This document shows, piece by piece, positions 44,845 through 57,426 of a stretch of 64,000 bases of DNA. This DNA is from Salminus brasiliensis. Its lineage: Eukaryota > Chordata > Actinopteri > Characiformes > Bryconidae. Position numbers and translations under genes: made by a program. The notes below the pieces were generated by a model. That model did not search any database. It was given only the letters and a program-made list of their open reading frames with translations, and was not told the DNA's origin. The number at the start of each line of letters is the position of its first letter. Position 1 is the stretch's first letter. The stretch is from contig NC_132893.1 in the NCBI RefSeq assembly GCF_030463535.1, forward strand, positions 18,026,027 to 18,090,026, written 5' to 3'.

Positions 44845-46386
44845 ACAGACTTGCACTTGCAGAGGGCCTCATCCAGTTTCACAGAACTATGTCAAGGATC
44901 CAGTGTCCTTACCTCGAATTTTGGACACTCTGAAGCAGAGCTGACAAACACAGACAGATTCACCAGCCGTGAAGTGCACATGGTTAAGCTTCTTTCTGAG
45001 GAAGAAATAAAAAAATAATAAAACAAATATATATATAAATGCATCCCTAATATTCCCTCAACAGAATTACAAATGAATCTCCATTTCCGAGTGTCAAAAA
45101 GGCATGAAAACATCAAGACTATGTTTAAGGAAACTCATAAGGCTGGATCGTTTCTGAGCAGCTGAAGTGTCCTACTTTTTCAGTACCAGAGCAAATCGTT
45201 GGTGTGGACAGTCTCTGAAGCTACTTTGGGACAAATGGAAAGATTAGTAATGTACTAAAGTAAAGACTGATCAGAGCTTCCGAGGGCAGCAATAAAAAGA
45301 CAGGCAGCGTATGCTAAATTGCATATGACAAGATTACTGTTTCCATGACGGTGACCTTTCACCCCCCCTCGTTCTCCAAGCTTAATCTCGAACACTTTTC
45401 TAATTAAAGACGAGGATTACGCCATCCCCTCCTGTCCATCTCTCTCTTTCTGGCCTGGCCTCCTTTTAAAAACGTTCACTCAACCGAATTATCTCAAGAA
45501 CACCATGTCCCCAAACAACATCCTAGAGGTGGGCAGCGTAATGATGTCTTATCGTCATTGTGAGAAATTACACCACACTACTTTTGTGTAGTGGATCTTG
45601 TCAGTACTCAAGAACACTGACCAAGCTGCATGTTTTCATTGCAAAGAGAACAAAATTAGCCCTGTTTAAGATTAGAATAATTAAATACAATAATACTAAT
45701 GGTCCAAATAGTCCCAAAAAACAAATGTATTGTGAAATTAAAGTATATAATATTATAAAGCTAGATCACCCTTCCCTGCGTCATCCATCCTATGCAATGG
45801 TTTCATTGTAGTGCCAATCACGTACGATTCATTTACTTCTCAGCCCTCGTACTTGTCAGTGGAGTCATTGATGGTAAACAGCGTTCTTGTCATGAGGCTT
45901 GTCCTGGAATTTTGCCTTGCATTGTCAGAAATGCAGAGTGTGTTGTCTGCTGCTTGCACTGAAATGGTTTGCCTGACTATGAGCACTCTGTGGTGGTGTT
46001 GCATCAGTCAGCCAGTGTCAAGGTCTGAGGCTTGAGTGGTGGTTTATAAAGGTCCTGTGAGGACTTGGTGCATGCTGTGTGCATGTGGGCTTCTTTAACC
46101 ACACAAGACAGTGCATTCTTCAGACGTGTTTCAGCTACACTTAATATGTTACAGTGCATAATGGGGGGGAGCGGGGGAGACAACCCCATAGTACTTGCAA
46201 GTTTAGTCGACTGAAAGACAGAGCAAGGATGAACCAGTCTACTCTAAGTGCCGGGAAACTGTCTAAAACCCTCCTAAGACCTCTCGCTCACCTCAGGTAT
46301 GAGGCTTTATCATTTAAACGCATGTGATTTTACCACCAGTTCATTGGAACGCAGTCTGTCCTGTGGTGTTTACCCTGCTAGTAAAC

Positions 46387-46453
<67 letters not shown>

Positions 46454-49400
46454 CATCTTCAGCACCTTGGTCACCTCCTGCAGGCACTGTACTGTTCTTA
46501 CTCAGCACTCTCAGGCACTACCATACTGAGTCCTGCAGCTCCAGTTCCCTCGCTCACTGCCTCGTCCAGTCATTCCTGAACTGTGTAGCAGTGCTTGAAG
46601 AGTTAATCTGCATATGACTGTGAAATCAAACTTCATGAAACTAGGTTTCATACTTCTCACATGACCTGTTCTTACATTATCAAACAAATTCGATAATAAA
46701 TATTCATTAAAAAGTACAACTAACAATTTTTACAAATAAACATTAAGGAATTACTAAGAGCAACTTTGTTTGCCAAGACTTTTTGTTGAGGGTGTATTGG
46801 GACTGTAATTGTATATGAATTCAGCAGGAACGCAGCGTTTTAGCAGCTTTCAACTTCTAGTGCATCCCTGTCTGATGCTGAACTTCACTGCTGTTACAGC
46901 CAACCTGGAAACAAGTTGCTCAGATTTCTTTCTATGAATGGATTAAAGAATAAAATGCAAATAATAGTTGTGAGTGGGGAAAAGTGGCCGTCAGTAAAGA
47001 TGACTAAAGCTAGCTTTTTATTCGTCAGCTTCTTACGCCAACAGAATGTTTATATAAGAAGCCAGCTTCTGCTTTCTGAGGCTGATGCTGCACTGGGCAG
47101 TTCTGTGCTGTTGCTCAGTCTGGACACTCTGAGAGATTGGATTCACTCTTCTTTTTCTTTCGATATCTAGTGCAGATAAAATATCTGATATCTGCTTGAT
47201 ACCGGGTATCGGATCAGTGCCATATCAGACGTGTAACGTTTCCTTCTGTGTGTCATGTTTGTGTTGTATGCTCTCTGACCACCGATGGGGAAATCTTGTC
47301 GGTTCTTCTTGTTAAAGACTGTAGCTTATCTTTTGCATAAAATTGTCTTTGTCATTCCACAAAGTTGAGAGTGATTCACCGTTCAAATGTACACCTGGCC
47401 AGCAGTGGTGCTGTGCTCAGAAAATGAACAGTGATGACCAGTGTATAGGGGTGGTGCACAGTAACTGCAGTCTAAAAGTGTGCCCCTGTATTGTGAACCT
47501 ATAAGGTAAATGGAACTCATAGAGTTGTTCACCAAGGTAGTGAACCGCAATTACCTGAGAAGGGTTTACCGTGAATGTGGGTTGGAGTTCCGGTAGGGTT
47601 TGACGCAGCAGTCTACCTGCACAAGACCTAGTACCATTCCCAGGAAATTACCAGGAGGTTTTGTTCCGTGAAAAGAGGTTGTTGCACAATCAGGAAATAC
47701 AGCAGCGTCTAGATTCCAGCCTGCAAATTGGAACCTGTCTGTGACAATATAGCATTACAGCATACAGCAGTGTTTGGCTTTAGTTTTGTGAGTGAAAACA
47801 CCATAGGAGTACGTTTAGTACGTGGTTTTTGAGCAGCAGTATAAATTTCCTGTCTGCTTCTGTGGTAAAGTGAAGCGCCATGCCTCGGCAAAGCGAAGGA
47901 TTCTGTAAGGCTTTTGTTTTCAGTCGTTTTCACTTTTAGCAAAAGGGAAAGGTTGTGGTTGTACAGTCTGTACATGTTTCAGAAATGACAGCTGTTGGCT
48001 GGCTGTTCATGCAGAGGACATGGCTGTGTTTATCAAGACATTCATGTGGGAACATGTACATCACGCGATTTAGGGGCTGCGTATGTGAAGGACACACAGC
48101 TCAGACATTACCAGTAAAAGTATTCCACTGATGGTTCAGGCTTTAAGTGTGAAAAGGGCTAACAAGTAGAGGCACGGTCATTTATTTCATAAATGAAATG
48201 CCTCAAAGCTCAGACTGAATGTTCTTTCTGATTGTAGTCAGGCACCTGTAATGTTATTGAGTATGGCCATTATGCAGAACACACACACACACTTTTTTTC
48301 TTTTCTTTTTTTAAACATGGTACTGTCACACACATGCATCATTCTCTCACTTTCTTACAGACTGATGATTTGTGTTCTTCAGTGCAGATCGTTTCAGGTC
48401 TGCATGTATGTACTTGCTCAGAAAATGAAGGGTGGTTTCCCGGCATTTGGCTGACTCAAGCATTAGATGCAGGTTTATGCATGTTAAAAAAAAAAATGAT
48501 GAGGAGTCAGTCTTTGCACCTGGGCTCTTCTCATTTTCTTATCCTTAGACTAGTCTAGTCTTAATTTTGTAGTGTAACTTGGCTAAAAATCCCCCCCAAA
48601 AAATTAGGGCAGTGTTATTTGGATTTACCCATAACGAAACATTTGCTGTGTGTGTTTTTAAGTCCATTGGATTTGAAAAGAATGCTTTTGTCCTATCTAT
48701 AAATGTTCTTTCCTGTTTTCGTTGTCGAGCCCGACATCGATTTGAAAGGGAGGAAACGGCTTATAGGAAAGAAGTGAATCAAGTACTTGCTACTTAAGAG
48801 GGATTTTTTTTTTTTTTTTTCTTTTTGTGATGTTTCTCTTACCGTCTATAGCCACATAAAAGCCTTCTGGCTTAACAGACGCCCTCTTTACCTGAAAACC
48901 TTGAGAGTAAACAAGAGAAACTGTGGTGTCTTGCATAGCTCACAGTGCTTCAAATTCTAGCACCGTTAGCCTTGTCGCTTCCCGATTTGGACTGTGCATT
49001 CCAATCTTTCACACACGTGTGCATACAAGTTACGTTTTCCGATGCTACCCAGTTTGGACTGGGCATGTGTGTCACTTTAAGGCGGCAGGCGTAGCTTCAC
49101 AATATGTGGTATGGGGACTTTTATGCGTAAAACAATAGTAAAATTATTAAAATGTTTTGATCTTAAAGCCAGTGTTATAGTATGTGTTGTATCTTCTGGA
49201 TGCGTATTAATTCCCTCTTAATTTATTTTACCTTTTATATCATTTCCAGTGCTGTAATGAGAATTTCCACTCACTGTTCACATGCATGAGCAATCGGGTA
49301 GCGTCGTAAAACGTTATTTTAATGCACAAATGCGTGAAGGTTTGTGCATGAAATGTGCAAATCTGGCAGCGACAAGAGCTGTAGGTGTGTAGCTGTAAAC

Positions 49401-52400
49401 CCATAGTCTTTTTTTCTTAGATATTGGAGCTGTGTCCGAAACCGTGCCCTATTCACTGTGTATTGCACTACTTGTCGTGTGCAGCCATTTTATAATGGTG
49501 TCCAAAAACATGGTGCTGAATTTTCAGTGCACTGGAACAATCCTACAATGCACCATAATATGTAGTGTACAGGCAATGCACACTGAACGTATGTGCAATA
49601 CCTATAATCGGGCATGTCGTTTGGTTCTTTGAGGAAGACCGACGATCTGTTTGTTTGTTTGTTTGTTTGTTTGTGCTGCCATCAATGAGCTGTCCATTAA
49701 CTCTTCAGATCCCTCTGATAGTGCTCTATGATCTGGAATTAAAAAGCATGTAGGGGATAGTGAACAGGGCACAGTTTGTTTGACATGTATGTCATATAGA
49801 TGAAATTTGAGTATTCCGAAATATCCACGATACACACTCTGAACTGGTCCATTTTTGAGCGTGTTTGTGATGGACACTGTTATCCCACAACACAGTGACC
49901 GAGAGGGATGAGCTATAGCTACTGACTTCTGGAGAAAGTAAAGGTGGATAGAGCTGCAATGGCGACTGATGAACTTGCAGTGACGTATGCGGTCGTCGCA
50001 TGTTTTGTGTACTAACCTGCCTCTAACTCCCTCTCACTATTAAGAGTAGTATATACCTTATTGTATTCGTCTCTAGTATGCAATTAGGACACATCCATTG
50101 TCTTGTTATTCTTTGTATTGTAAAATGGGACACCACAATATGCTCCGGCTCCAGTAAAACTGACACAGGTAAACATTTCCATCTCTTCTTTCTTCCTATT
50201 CTATTTTTTTTTTTTTGTACACACTCTTGCCCTACTTTAGATCAAGGTTAGTTTTGTCTCAGGTGGAGGGTTTTTCTCTACACATGAAAACAGGAAGCGC
50301 TGCTGAACACTAGGCCGCTGATCCGGTCTTTAATGTTGAGGTTCTTAGAGTGTGACTTTGCACGAATCTGATCCAAGATTAGTTGTGTGGAATCTCTGTT
50401 AACAGTTTGTGTTCGCACTGGGGAAGCTGATCCTAGATCAGCATAAAAGGGAAGTGTCTGCCTTGAGTCACATACTTGGCTGAATCTCGAGTTGTTGCTC
50501 AATTTTTCACTCGCTCTTTAACTTCCCCTTTTCAGTAGCACGTCGAGTTTAGGAGCGTGTACGAGTCAACCAGCTTCTCCTTTTCCAAAAATACAACGTT
50601 TTTCCACAGTGCGGTTTGCTCCTGTCCTACTAATGCTCTGGAAAGCATTTCCTCCTAAAAAGATTTTTTGTTTGAAATACCTTATGAATTAAAGAGTAGA
50701 CTTTATTTTTAATGTTCTGTTTATTCTCTCAGATGTTCTGTTTTTTGACTCTCTCGCGCAACTCTGAAGGCCCCCCTCCCAGCATTTTTTATCTTGCAGA
50801 CGCCCCACACATCCTACTGTGCACATACAAACACTAACGCCCACAAGCATGCGGAGGATCTTCACAAACAGACCCACAGACGGATTGAATTACAAACAAA
50901 AGATTATTAGGAAATTAGTTTTAAACCTGTGAAACAGGGCATTTTCACAATAGCATGTTTTCCAGACCTGGGAGACACTTGCTCTGCATGTTTTGTACGT
51001 TTGGTCAAAAGTGAAAGCTGTTTTTGAGCCCAGGAGCGGGTCCAGAACACCGGTCTCTGGTCCTCCTGAAATCTGTGCTGTGGGGTTTGCTTCAAGCGGA
51101 CACTGGTCCGGTCCTCTGCAGGTGTGGAAGCTATCCTCTCCTGGCGTTGTGCTTGAGGTTGTGTGATCGGCTCTTTTTATTTTATTTATTTATTTATTTT
51201 TCCTTCTTCTTCACAGGACTGCTTTAACTTATCGCTTGCATGGCTAAATACTTCTCCTACAAAAACGGCTCCTCATTTGCAGGTGTTCCTGCATGGTGAA
51301 ACGCCATGACTGCAGAAAAGCGCTGTTCTTTGCAGTTTGAGTGTTTGAATTCAATAAAAAAATGACGGTTGAACCTAGAGGGTCTGTTTTGCAAATACGC
51401 AAGTGCCTTTTTAAAATTGCGCAGTTGAGCAACGGTTCATTTGGGATTCTTCTGTCTGAAAGAAAACCACCAGTAATGGGGCCCTTCCCTCAAACAAGCC
51501 CAGAATCAGTCCTGGGTGCAGTCTAGTGTGTTCGGAAATGGTGTGAAAACGAAATCAATAAAACATAAGTTTAGAAATATTTAATTTAATGTTCTCACTC
51601 CTCCTCGATACATAACAAGAGAGCTTGGTTCATTGTACTGGAACAGTGCAGTATTTATTGCTTTCTGCCAATAGCGCTTGACCTGTGTTTTTCAGGTGTG
51701 TGTGTGTGTGTGCGCTGCTGAATGGACAGTGAGGCTTTTCCCTGCTTGAAAGACTAATCCTTTGACAGCTAAGCTGCTTTTGCCTGACCATCGGAATACT
51801 CCAATCTGCCTCTCTGTTGTGCTCCAAATCTCTCCTCTCTCTCGCTCTCAAAACATAAAAGGCATGAATAAAACAAACTGTTTCCAACACAATAGGTCAA
51901 TGGCAAAATGTGATTTTCTGCTGTCCCAGAATTCTGTCAATGTTGCAGCCCAGTCAGACAAATACACAGAAAGTTTCTGTGTATTTACTGTAGTTGTGAT
52001 TCAGCCCAGAAACATGCCAATGCTTAAAGTGCAGTTGTTGTTGTTGTTGTTGTTGTTGATAACCTGTATATGTGAATTAACTTGTACTGGTGTCCTCTTC
52101 TTCTATGTGTCACAGGAGTATCCACTGCCACTCTGCTGCACTCCACATCTTTGCGAGGGCACAGGGACTGCTTTGAGAAGTACCACCTCATCGCCAATCA
52201 GAAGCTGTCCCGCAGCAAGGCCTCCCGTGGTACTTACGAGGGCGTCAAGCGGGCACTGAGCCAGAGGATCAACCGCATCGTGCAGTACGCCCAGAACAAA
52301 GACCCCAGCTCCCTCGACACGTCCGGCCGATGGGGCTCTAAGCACCAGCTCCTATGCTACAGCCAGCAGGGCGACAGGAAGCTGGTAACTCAGTCGGATG

Positions 52401-55400
52401 CGCAGGTGCCCCGCTACGCCCCACGCTGGACGGAGATGCCTTCTGGAGGCGAGGTGGAGGAGCTGGGCCTCCTGCAGGGATCTGAACAGGGACTGTGGAG
52501 GAGTGAACAGAAGCACACACTGCAGCAGCAGGGAGGAGAGCAGAGGGAGGCAGCAAGGTCGAGACGGCACACTGGGCACAGCCGAGAGGAGCGTGAGTAC
52601 TGCTGGGAGATGAGCACACTCACGCACATTTGCACATAGTGGCAGAAACATACCATCACAGTTCTTTACCATCAAGATGTTTTCCTAATAAATAAATATT
52701 AGCCAAAGTGAATCTAACACTAATAATGCACCATAACATTAACACCACTTCCTTATTTCTACACGCGTTGTTTGTTTTAGCAGCTCCACTTAACGTGTAG
52801 AAGCGTTTTATATTTACAGTCAGGAGCCCACCACAGAGCAGGTAGTATTTGGATGGTGGGTCATTCTCAGTACTGCAGTGACCCTGACATGGTGGTGGTG
52901 CTTTAGTGTGTGTTGTGCTGGTACAACACACACTAAAGTGGACTATCTGTGGATCAGACACCACAGATCTGCTGAAGTTGTTAAACTCCTCTGTCTCTGC
53001 TGGACTGAGAACAGTCTACCACCCACAAATATCCAGCCAACAGCGTCCTGTGACCACTAATGAAGGGCTAGAGGATGACCAACACAAACTGTGCAGCAAC
53101 AGATGAGCTCCTGTCTCTGACTTTACATCTACAAGGTGGACCCACTAGGTAGGATTGCCTCTTAGTGTGGACAGTGAGTGCCTAGCATAACGCACACTAC
53201 TAACACCACCACCACCACCACCATGCCAGTGTCACTGCAGAGAGAGTGAGAATGACTCACCACCCAAATAATACCTGCTCTGTGGTGTTCCTGTGGGGTC
53301 CTGACCATTGAAGAACAGGGTGAAAGGAGGCGAACAGTAATGTATGCAGAGAAACAGATGGACTACAGTCTGTAATTATAGACATACAGAGTGCTCCTGG
53401 ATGGTAAATGGAGCTGATATGTGGCATAATGAGTGTAGAAACATGGAGGTGGTGTTAACTTTATGGCTTACACTTAAATGTAAATCTATGAATTTTTTGG
53501 AATTGTTAGATAAAATAAAAAAATGATACAACAATAATAAAAAATAAATAAAAAAGGAAGAACACCATAATTCTCTGTGGACAGACTACAAGATACTACA
53601 GCCAGTGTTTGGGACTATTTGACTGCACCTTTATAAAAATTAGTTCTATGCTCACACACCACTTTGATTGCTGGTGCCAAAAGGAGAAAATGGCATAAGT
53701 ATTTTGATTAGATCAGATCAGTTTAGTCGATAAGATAAAATGCAGTATTTATTTGGCCCAGCCGCCAGAAAAGTACTTCTTTCTTTTTCTGGTATCTAAA
53801 ACAATTACGACAAAATACCTCGGCTGCTGACCAAGATGGGGAAACAGAGAGTGTTCTAATGAAGGGAGACAAAGTTGTTGTGACTATCAATCCGTGCCCC
53901 TTATCAGTAATTTTGTATCTTCATCAGTAAAGCAGAACGTCAGTGATGATGTGAAGGCCATGCATTCCCTCTAGCCACATTTCTATCTGTATCTGTCTTT
54001 TCTTCAGTTCCTATCTGTCTCTCCGTCCATGCTTTACCTCTTTTCTGTGCCCTTCTCCTCCTCCTCCTCGTTCCTTTCATCTCTAAAGAAAAGCTGTGCT
54101 GATATAAAAGAGATAGTCAGTCTCATCATCAAGGTCTTGTGCACCTTTGAAATGCAGGAATGGTGAAAAGAATCCGTCTCAAGGCCTAAATCTGAGTCAG
54201 GTTGCCTTATTGCTTTTATGCTGGAAAACAAATTTGTTTAGACCTTGTTTTGTTTTTTAAATAACATTTGGGACTAGGGTTGCTCAAGGTACTTTTTATT
54301 TGTATTGTTATGCATGTCTGCAGTTGACAAAAAAGCAGTACATTTGATAGAAATGTATGATTTGGTTCCTTTAAATTCTCCAATATTTCCTATTAATTCC
54401 CATAAATTCCCAAAGTAATTTAGTGAAAATTTATCAAAAAAATGTTCCACTCCTTTGCAACCCTATTTGGTTAAAAAAAAACATGTGCAGGTCTCCCTAC
54501 ATATAACATAAATACCCCTCTGAACAAAAATGAATGAAGAACTCCCACCCCGCTCACCCCCCGACATAAAGAACATCATTAAATTAAAGTAGTGAGGTAT
54601 CCATATCCAGTTTTGCTCTATATGTGCTCGACATACCTCAGAACATTGAAGATGCAGTACACATGTAACAGATGATAAAAGGCAGTAATTAGTACATGGG
54701 AGCCATTGCTACAGAATAAATAATTCCCCCTGATTTTAAATGACCGTACTCTTCTAGGTGGCATCAGGCATTGATTTAAGCTTACTTATATATGTCAGAT
54801 TGAATTTGCTGAGACTTAAAACGCATTCTGAAAAGAATGTGAGTGAAGAATTGGCAAAGCTGGAAAATGATTTGTTTACGGTGCTAACATGTATTTTTTA
54901 TCTTTCTTTTTTTGTGCAGTACTAAAAATGAGCAAGGAAGAGCTCCATCAGCTGAATTCACAACTGCTGCTGCAGATTCAAAGTAAGTAGTTGTATTTAG
55001 CACGGTGCCAACACTGAAACTAGAGTATTTTATGAACGGCCTGGTTTTTTGGTTAAAAACTGCGGTGCAGTGAGGAGTGCGGTTGTTTTGGGTGAATTTA
55101 GGGTTGGTTCGGGCGAATGTTTGTGTGAGATCTGAATATTAGAAACCGATAACAAACATTAGAAATTACAAAGACCAAGTTTGTTTACAAGAGCAAAGTA
55201 TTTAAGCTCCCCTCCCCTGCCTAACTTTGCTACCATAGTCATAGCTTGTCTTTCTTGGTGGCAGGTTGATTGGTATGTTGTTCTTCTGGGCTCCCCCTAC
55301 AGTCGGAACGTGTCATTTCTACTTTGACACCTCTAAAAGACCTGCTTTACACATGCATTTCTGGACAGGCTGAGAGATGCAGAACAGTCACTGAAAGTGG

Positions 55401-57426
55401 AAGTAATATTACAGGGTTTTGCACAGATATAACTCTGGTTACAAGGTGTTGTGTAGTTCTCATGAACGTTGTCCTGTCCAAGGTGGGAATGATAAGAGAT
55501 ACTATTCTCAATGGTGCATTAATGTGATGCTGAAGCTCTTATTTTAAGGTAGTAATGTTTCATAATGTTGTTTTAAGGTAATAGAACACATTAATAGGAC
55601 AGACAAAACCCCTGAGTTTAAACACAACCAACAACCTTTTTAAGGAGCCCTGTGGTTTGTTCACGGCCTTAGGAATTACTGAGAGGCATCCACAAGATGC
55701 AATACCGACATAAACAGTGGAGGCAGTATAACACTGTGCCATTTGGTCAGCAGCAGACTAAATAAACCGCAACAAAGAACTCAGCTAATCAGCCTATCAA
55801 GTGCCAGCAGTGCAATCCATAAATAATGCAGCTACAGGCCAGCAGCTTCAGATAATATTCACATCAACCAACAGAATTGTAGGGGGAAGAAATGTGATCT
55901 CAGCGATCCTGAGCATGACCTGTTTGTTGGTGCCATGTTGGTTGTATGAGTATTTATGTAACTGCTGATCTCCTGGGATTTTTATGTGGTCTATTAAAAG
56001 AGAGAAAATCCAGTTAGCAGCAGTTCTGCAGACGGAAACACCTCCCTGTTGGTGAGTGAGGTGAACTGAGAACGGCCTCTGTGGGTGCTGTATTGGCCCT
56101 GAAACTAACAAGCTAGCTGCAAACTAATGCAGTTTCTCAGCCTTTACGAACAGCTTAAGGTTAATAGCTACCAGTCTGAGAGTAATTACGCATGAAGTTA
56201 GCAGGGAAGGACGATGCTTTACTTGACTGTCAGCTTTGCTCTCTGTTTCTGGTGCTCAACTTTGCTGACATCACAGCCAGAATGAGAACAGGATGCTCTG
56301 ACTGCTTTCTGCGACTGGTTTACAGCATAGTATGCTAACTGTCATTTAAATGGGACGAAATAGATTTGGCTGACTGTTACTATTGCGCTAACATAAGTGG
56401 AAAAGCAGTGGTCAGTAAAAGAAGCGAAAACTGGCCTTTCTTATTATTTTATTTTATTCCACCTTAAATGGTACAGTAGTGTACCAGTTTTAAGGTGGAA
56501 CAGAATAATCATACAAGAAGCCAACTTCAGCTTGCTAGGTTTGGCGCTATACTGTCTTCTTGTTGCAGAGCTTTGAGAAGAAGGCAACCCGTGCTGGTTT
56601 AGCAAAGAGTTGCACATGTTGGAGTGCACCATTTTTCTCTAAGGCTTAGTTGTGCGCATAACTCTCCCTTAACCTTATGGTCATCGCACTTTACAGCATT
56701 GTGGCACTGCAGGAAGCTCTGGTATCGGATCGGTGCCATTTCTAGTTGTATTGATCACAGATCGTCCAACATGTTCAGTACTAATTACAATGTTAATGAG
56801 CATTACGAAGGTCCTAATAATCTTTCAGTATTTTTTTTTCATAAGCTCACCGGGCAAAATGAGTTGCTTTGCATGTTTAAGGTGGTCGTAACTTCAAGCT
56901 CCTGCAGATGGCATTGCACAAGGATGATCGGGCTGTGAATACCTGTGGGGTTTGAGAGGGAATTCCAAGATAGAGAAGAGAAGGTACAGTGCAGTGAGTG
57001 TCTCGCTTGATGTGCTGAGAAAAGGTCACCAACCAGATGTTATTGATTGGACAAAAGGAGTGACTCCTCTGCAGGAACCTGAAGTTACTACCACCTATTA
57101 TCGTGTTCTTCTGTTTTACAGCTGATTTTCCTAAACCTTCCACCAGGTCACCAGTACAGTTTACAGCTTCTTTTTTTTTTTTAACTTGCACATCTCTCTG
57201 TGTGTCCTATTTTGAGTACTCACCTCCCTGTATCTCCACTGTTGTTGTCTCTTTGCCAGAGGTCTTTGAAGAGCTTTCCGTAGCCGTGCAGGAGAAGGAC
57301 TCTCTGGCGTCTCAGCTCCACGTGCGGCACATTGCTATCGAGCAGCTGTTCAAGAACTGTGCCAAGCTCCCCTGGCTCCAGATTAGCCGGGCGGGGGTCA
57401 AAGCCAGCAGTGCTCCAGTGGAGTAA
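34788..57426 (+). CDS. eurl: EURL protein (C21orf91 homologue), 4 coding exons
   Basis: Spliced coding sequence: 34788-34914, 52116-52592, 54920-54982, 57260-57426. This is 834 nt, 277 residues plus stop, all GT-AG and in phase. Human EURL is about 297 residues. The N-terminus is [20 protein letters not shown], with paired cysteines C18/C21 and C33/C36, then [11 protein letters not shown] (H58, C61, H66), a likely zinc-binding arrangement. The 84-150 stretch is well conserved ([20 protein letters not shown]). The middle (155-200) is Gln/Arg/Gly-rich and poorly conserved. The C-terminal 205-260 is helical, with heptad-like [17 protein letters not shown] and [20 protein letters not shown]. The family is known from developing retina, lens and cortex, with reported Wnt/beta-catenin links; the biochemical role is unclear. 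Confidence 0.96.
35401..35605 (-). mobile_element. Family B MITE, copy 3 (inverted)
   Basis: Begins on the + strand with CTGTCCAATTAAAAATGTA, matching the family's terminal repeat, and contains GTAGCTGCTCTGTACGCTGT and GGATGAATAGACCAATAGAA, the complements of the internal motifs at 28270-28506. The distal terminal repeat is decayed. Confidence 0.75.
40032..40119. repeat. (GT)n microsatellite, 44 units
   Basis: Uninterrupted GT over 88 bp, the longest simple repeat in the window. Probably polymorphic. Confidence 0.97.
41006..41660 (+). pseudogene. Degenerate Tc1-like transposase relic
   Basis: Frame-broken translations recall the second half of a Tc1-type transposase: [20 protein letters not shown] (compare the WSDESRF..GRVRIW region), later [19 protein letters not shown] and ending [11 protein letters not shown], near the usual GGPT..Y terminus. 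Many frameshifts and stops. Family assignment is moderate and the terminal repeats were not identified. Confidence 0.5.
43273..43303. repeat. Perfect 12-bp inverted repeat, 7-nt loop
   Basis: Arms CACGGAAAACCA (43273-43284) and TGGTTTTCCGTG (43292-43303) around TGTTCTG. In transcript sense this is a stable stem inside the eurl intron. Confidence 0.95.
44806..44841. repeat. (CA)n microsatellite
   Basis: About 18 CA units inside the eurl intron. Confidence 0.95.
46389..46452. repeat. (GT)n microsatellite, about 32 units
   Basis: Uninterrupted GT over 64 bp inside the eurl intron. Confidence 0.95.
49429..49780. mobile_element. Palindromic MITE-like element (GTGTCCGAAACC family)
   Basis: The left end GCTGTGTCCGAAACCGTGCC, then CTATTCACTGTGT, is complementary to right-end ATAGTGAACAGGGCACAGTTT (about 49758-49777). 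Internal GTCCAAAAACATGGTGCTGA and TTTTCAGTGCACT are shared with about 31170-31260. The pattern resembles hAT-type MITEs common in fish. Boundaries are approximate. Confidence 0.6.
52116..52592 (+). CDS. eurl: eurl coding exon 2
   Basis: Encodes residues 43-201: [20 protein letters not shown] through the conserved core to HTGHSREE. The acceptor is GTGTCACAG|GA and the donor GAGC|GTGAGT. The GC-rich segment at 52430-52590 codes the variable Gln/Arg-rich linker. Confidence 0.95.
52593..54919 (+). other. eurl: eurl intron 2 (2.3 kb)
   Basis: Contains the 0.74 kb fold-back element at 52730-53468. The remainder is AT-rich with no coding signal. The acceptor tract TTTCTTTTTTTGTGCAG is strong. Confidence 0.85.
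52730..53468. mobile_element. Fold-back transposable element (about 740 bp)
   Basis: The ends are inverted: ACCATAACATTAACACCACTT (from 52730) against GTGGTGTTAACTTTATGGC (ending 53467). Longer internal arms also pair: CCACCACAGAGCAGGTAGTA (about 52829) with TACCTGCTCTGTGG (about 53272), and GGTGGGTCATTCTCA with TGAGAATGACTCACC. A (CCA)n tract lies at about 53204-53223. No transposase; non-autonomous and largely palindromic. Confidence 0.85.
54920..54982 (+). CDS. eurl: eurl coding exon 3 (63 nt)
   Basis: Encodes [20 protein letters not shown] and Q, the start of the C-terminal helix. The acceptor is TTGTGCAG|TA and the donor AAA|GTAAGT. Too short to be seen as an open frame; supported by phase and by similarity to the EQLNAKLLQQIQ segment of human EURL. 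Confidence 0.93.
54983..57259 (+). other. eurl: eurl intron 3 (2.3 kb)
   Basis: No coding exon or clear mobile element found. Short overlapping frames near 56.6-57.2 kb lack coding character. The acceptor is CTCTTTGCCAG|AG. Confidence 0.8.
57260..57426 (+). CDS. eurl: eurl coding exon 4 and stop
   Basis: Encodes [20 protein letters not shown] and [20 protein letters not shown] to SSAPVE with TAA at 57424-57426. The block VRHxAIEQLxKNCxKLPxLQ is strongly conserved in EURL. Confidence 0.96.

Larger units (their letters stand above)
34915..52115 (+). other. eurl: eurl intron after coding exon 1 (17.2 kb)
   Basis: No additional exon was found. Contents: family B MITE (35401-35605, minus), T25 run 37142-37166, long (GT)n 40032-40119, TTTA run about 40439-40470, Tc1-like relic 41006-41660, perfect hairpin 43273-43303, (CA)n 44806-44841, (GT)n 46389-46452, palindromic element 49429-49780, TTTG run about 49648-49673, TTTA run about 51180-51200. 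The rest appears unique and AT-rich. Such a long intron in a developmental gene may hold enhancers. Confidence 0.8.

Noticed and set aside
46915-47170. 84-codon open frame in the eurl intron
   Set aside because: No coding bias, splice sites or similarity recognised.
52338-52675. Several overlapping minus-strand frames opposite eurl exon 2
   Set aside because: Shadows of the coding exon and its GC-rich linker.
55270-55527. 85-codon open frame in eurl intron 3
   Set aside because: Would introduce a phase break between exons 3 and 4 and shows no similarity to EURL.
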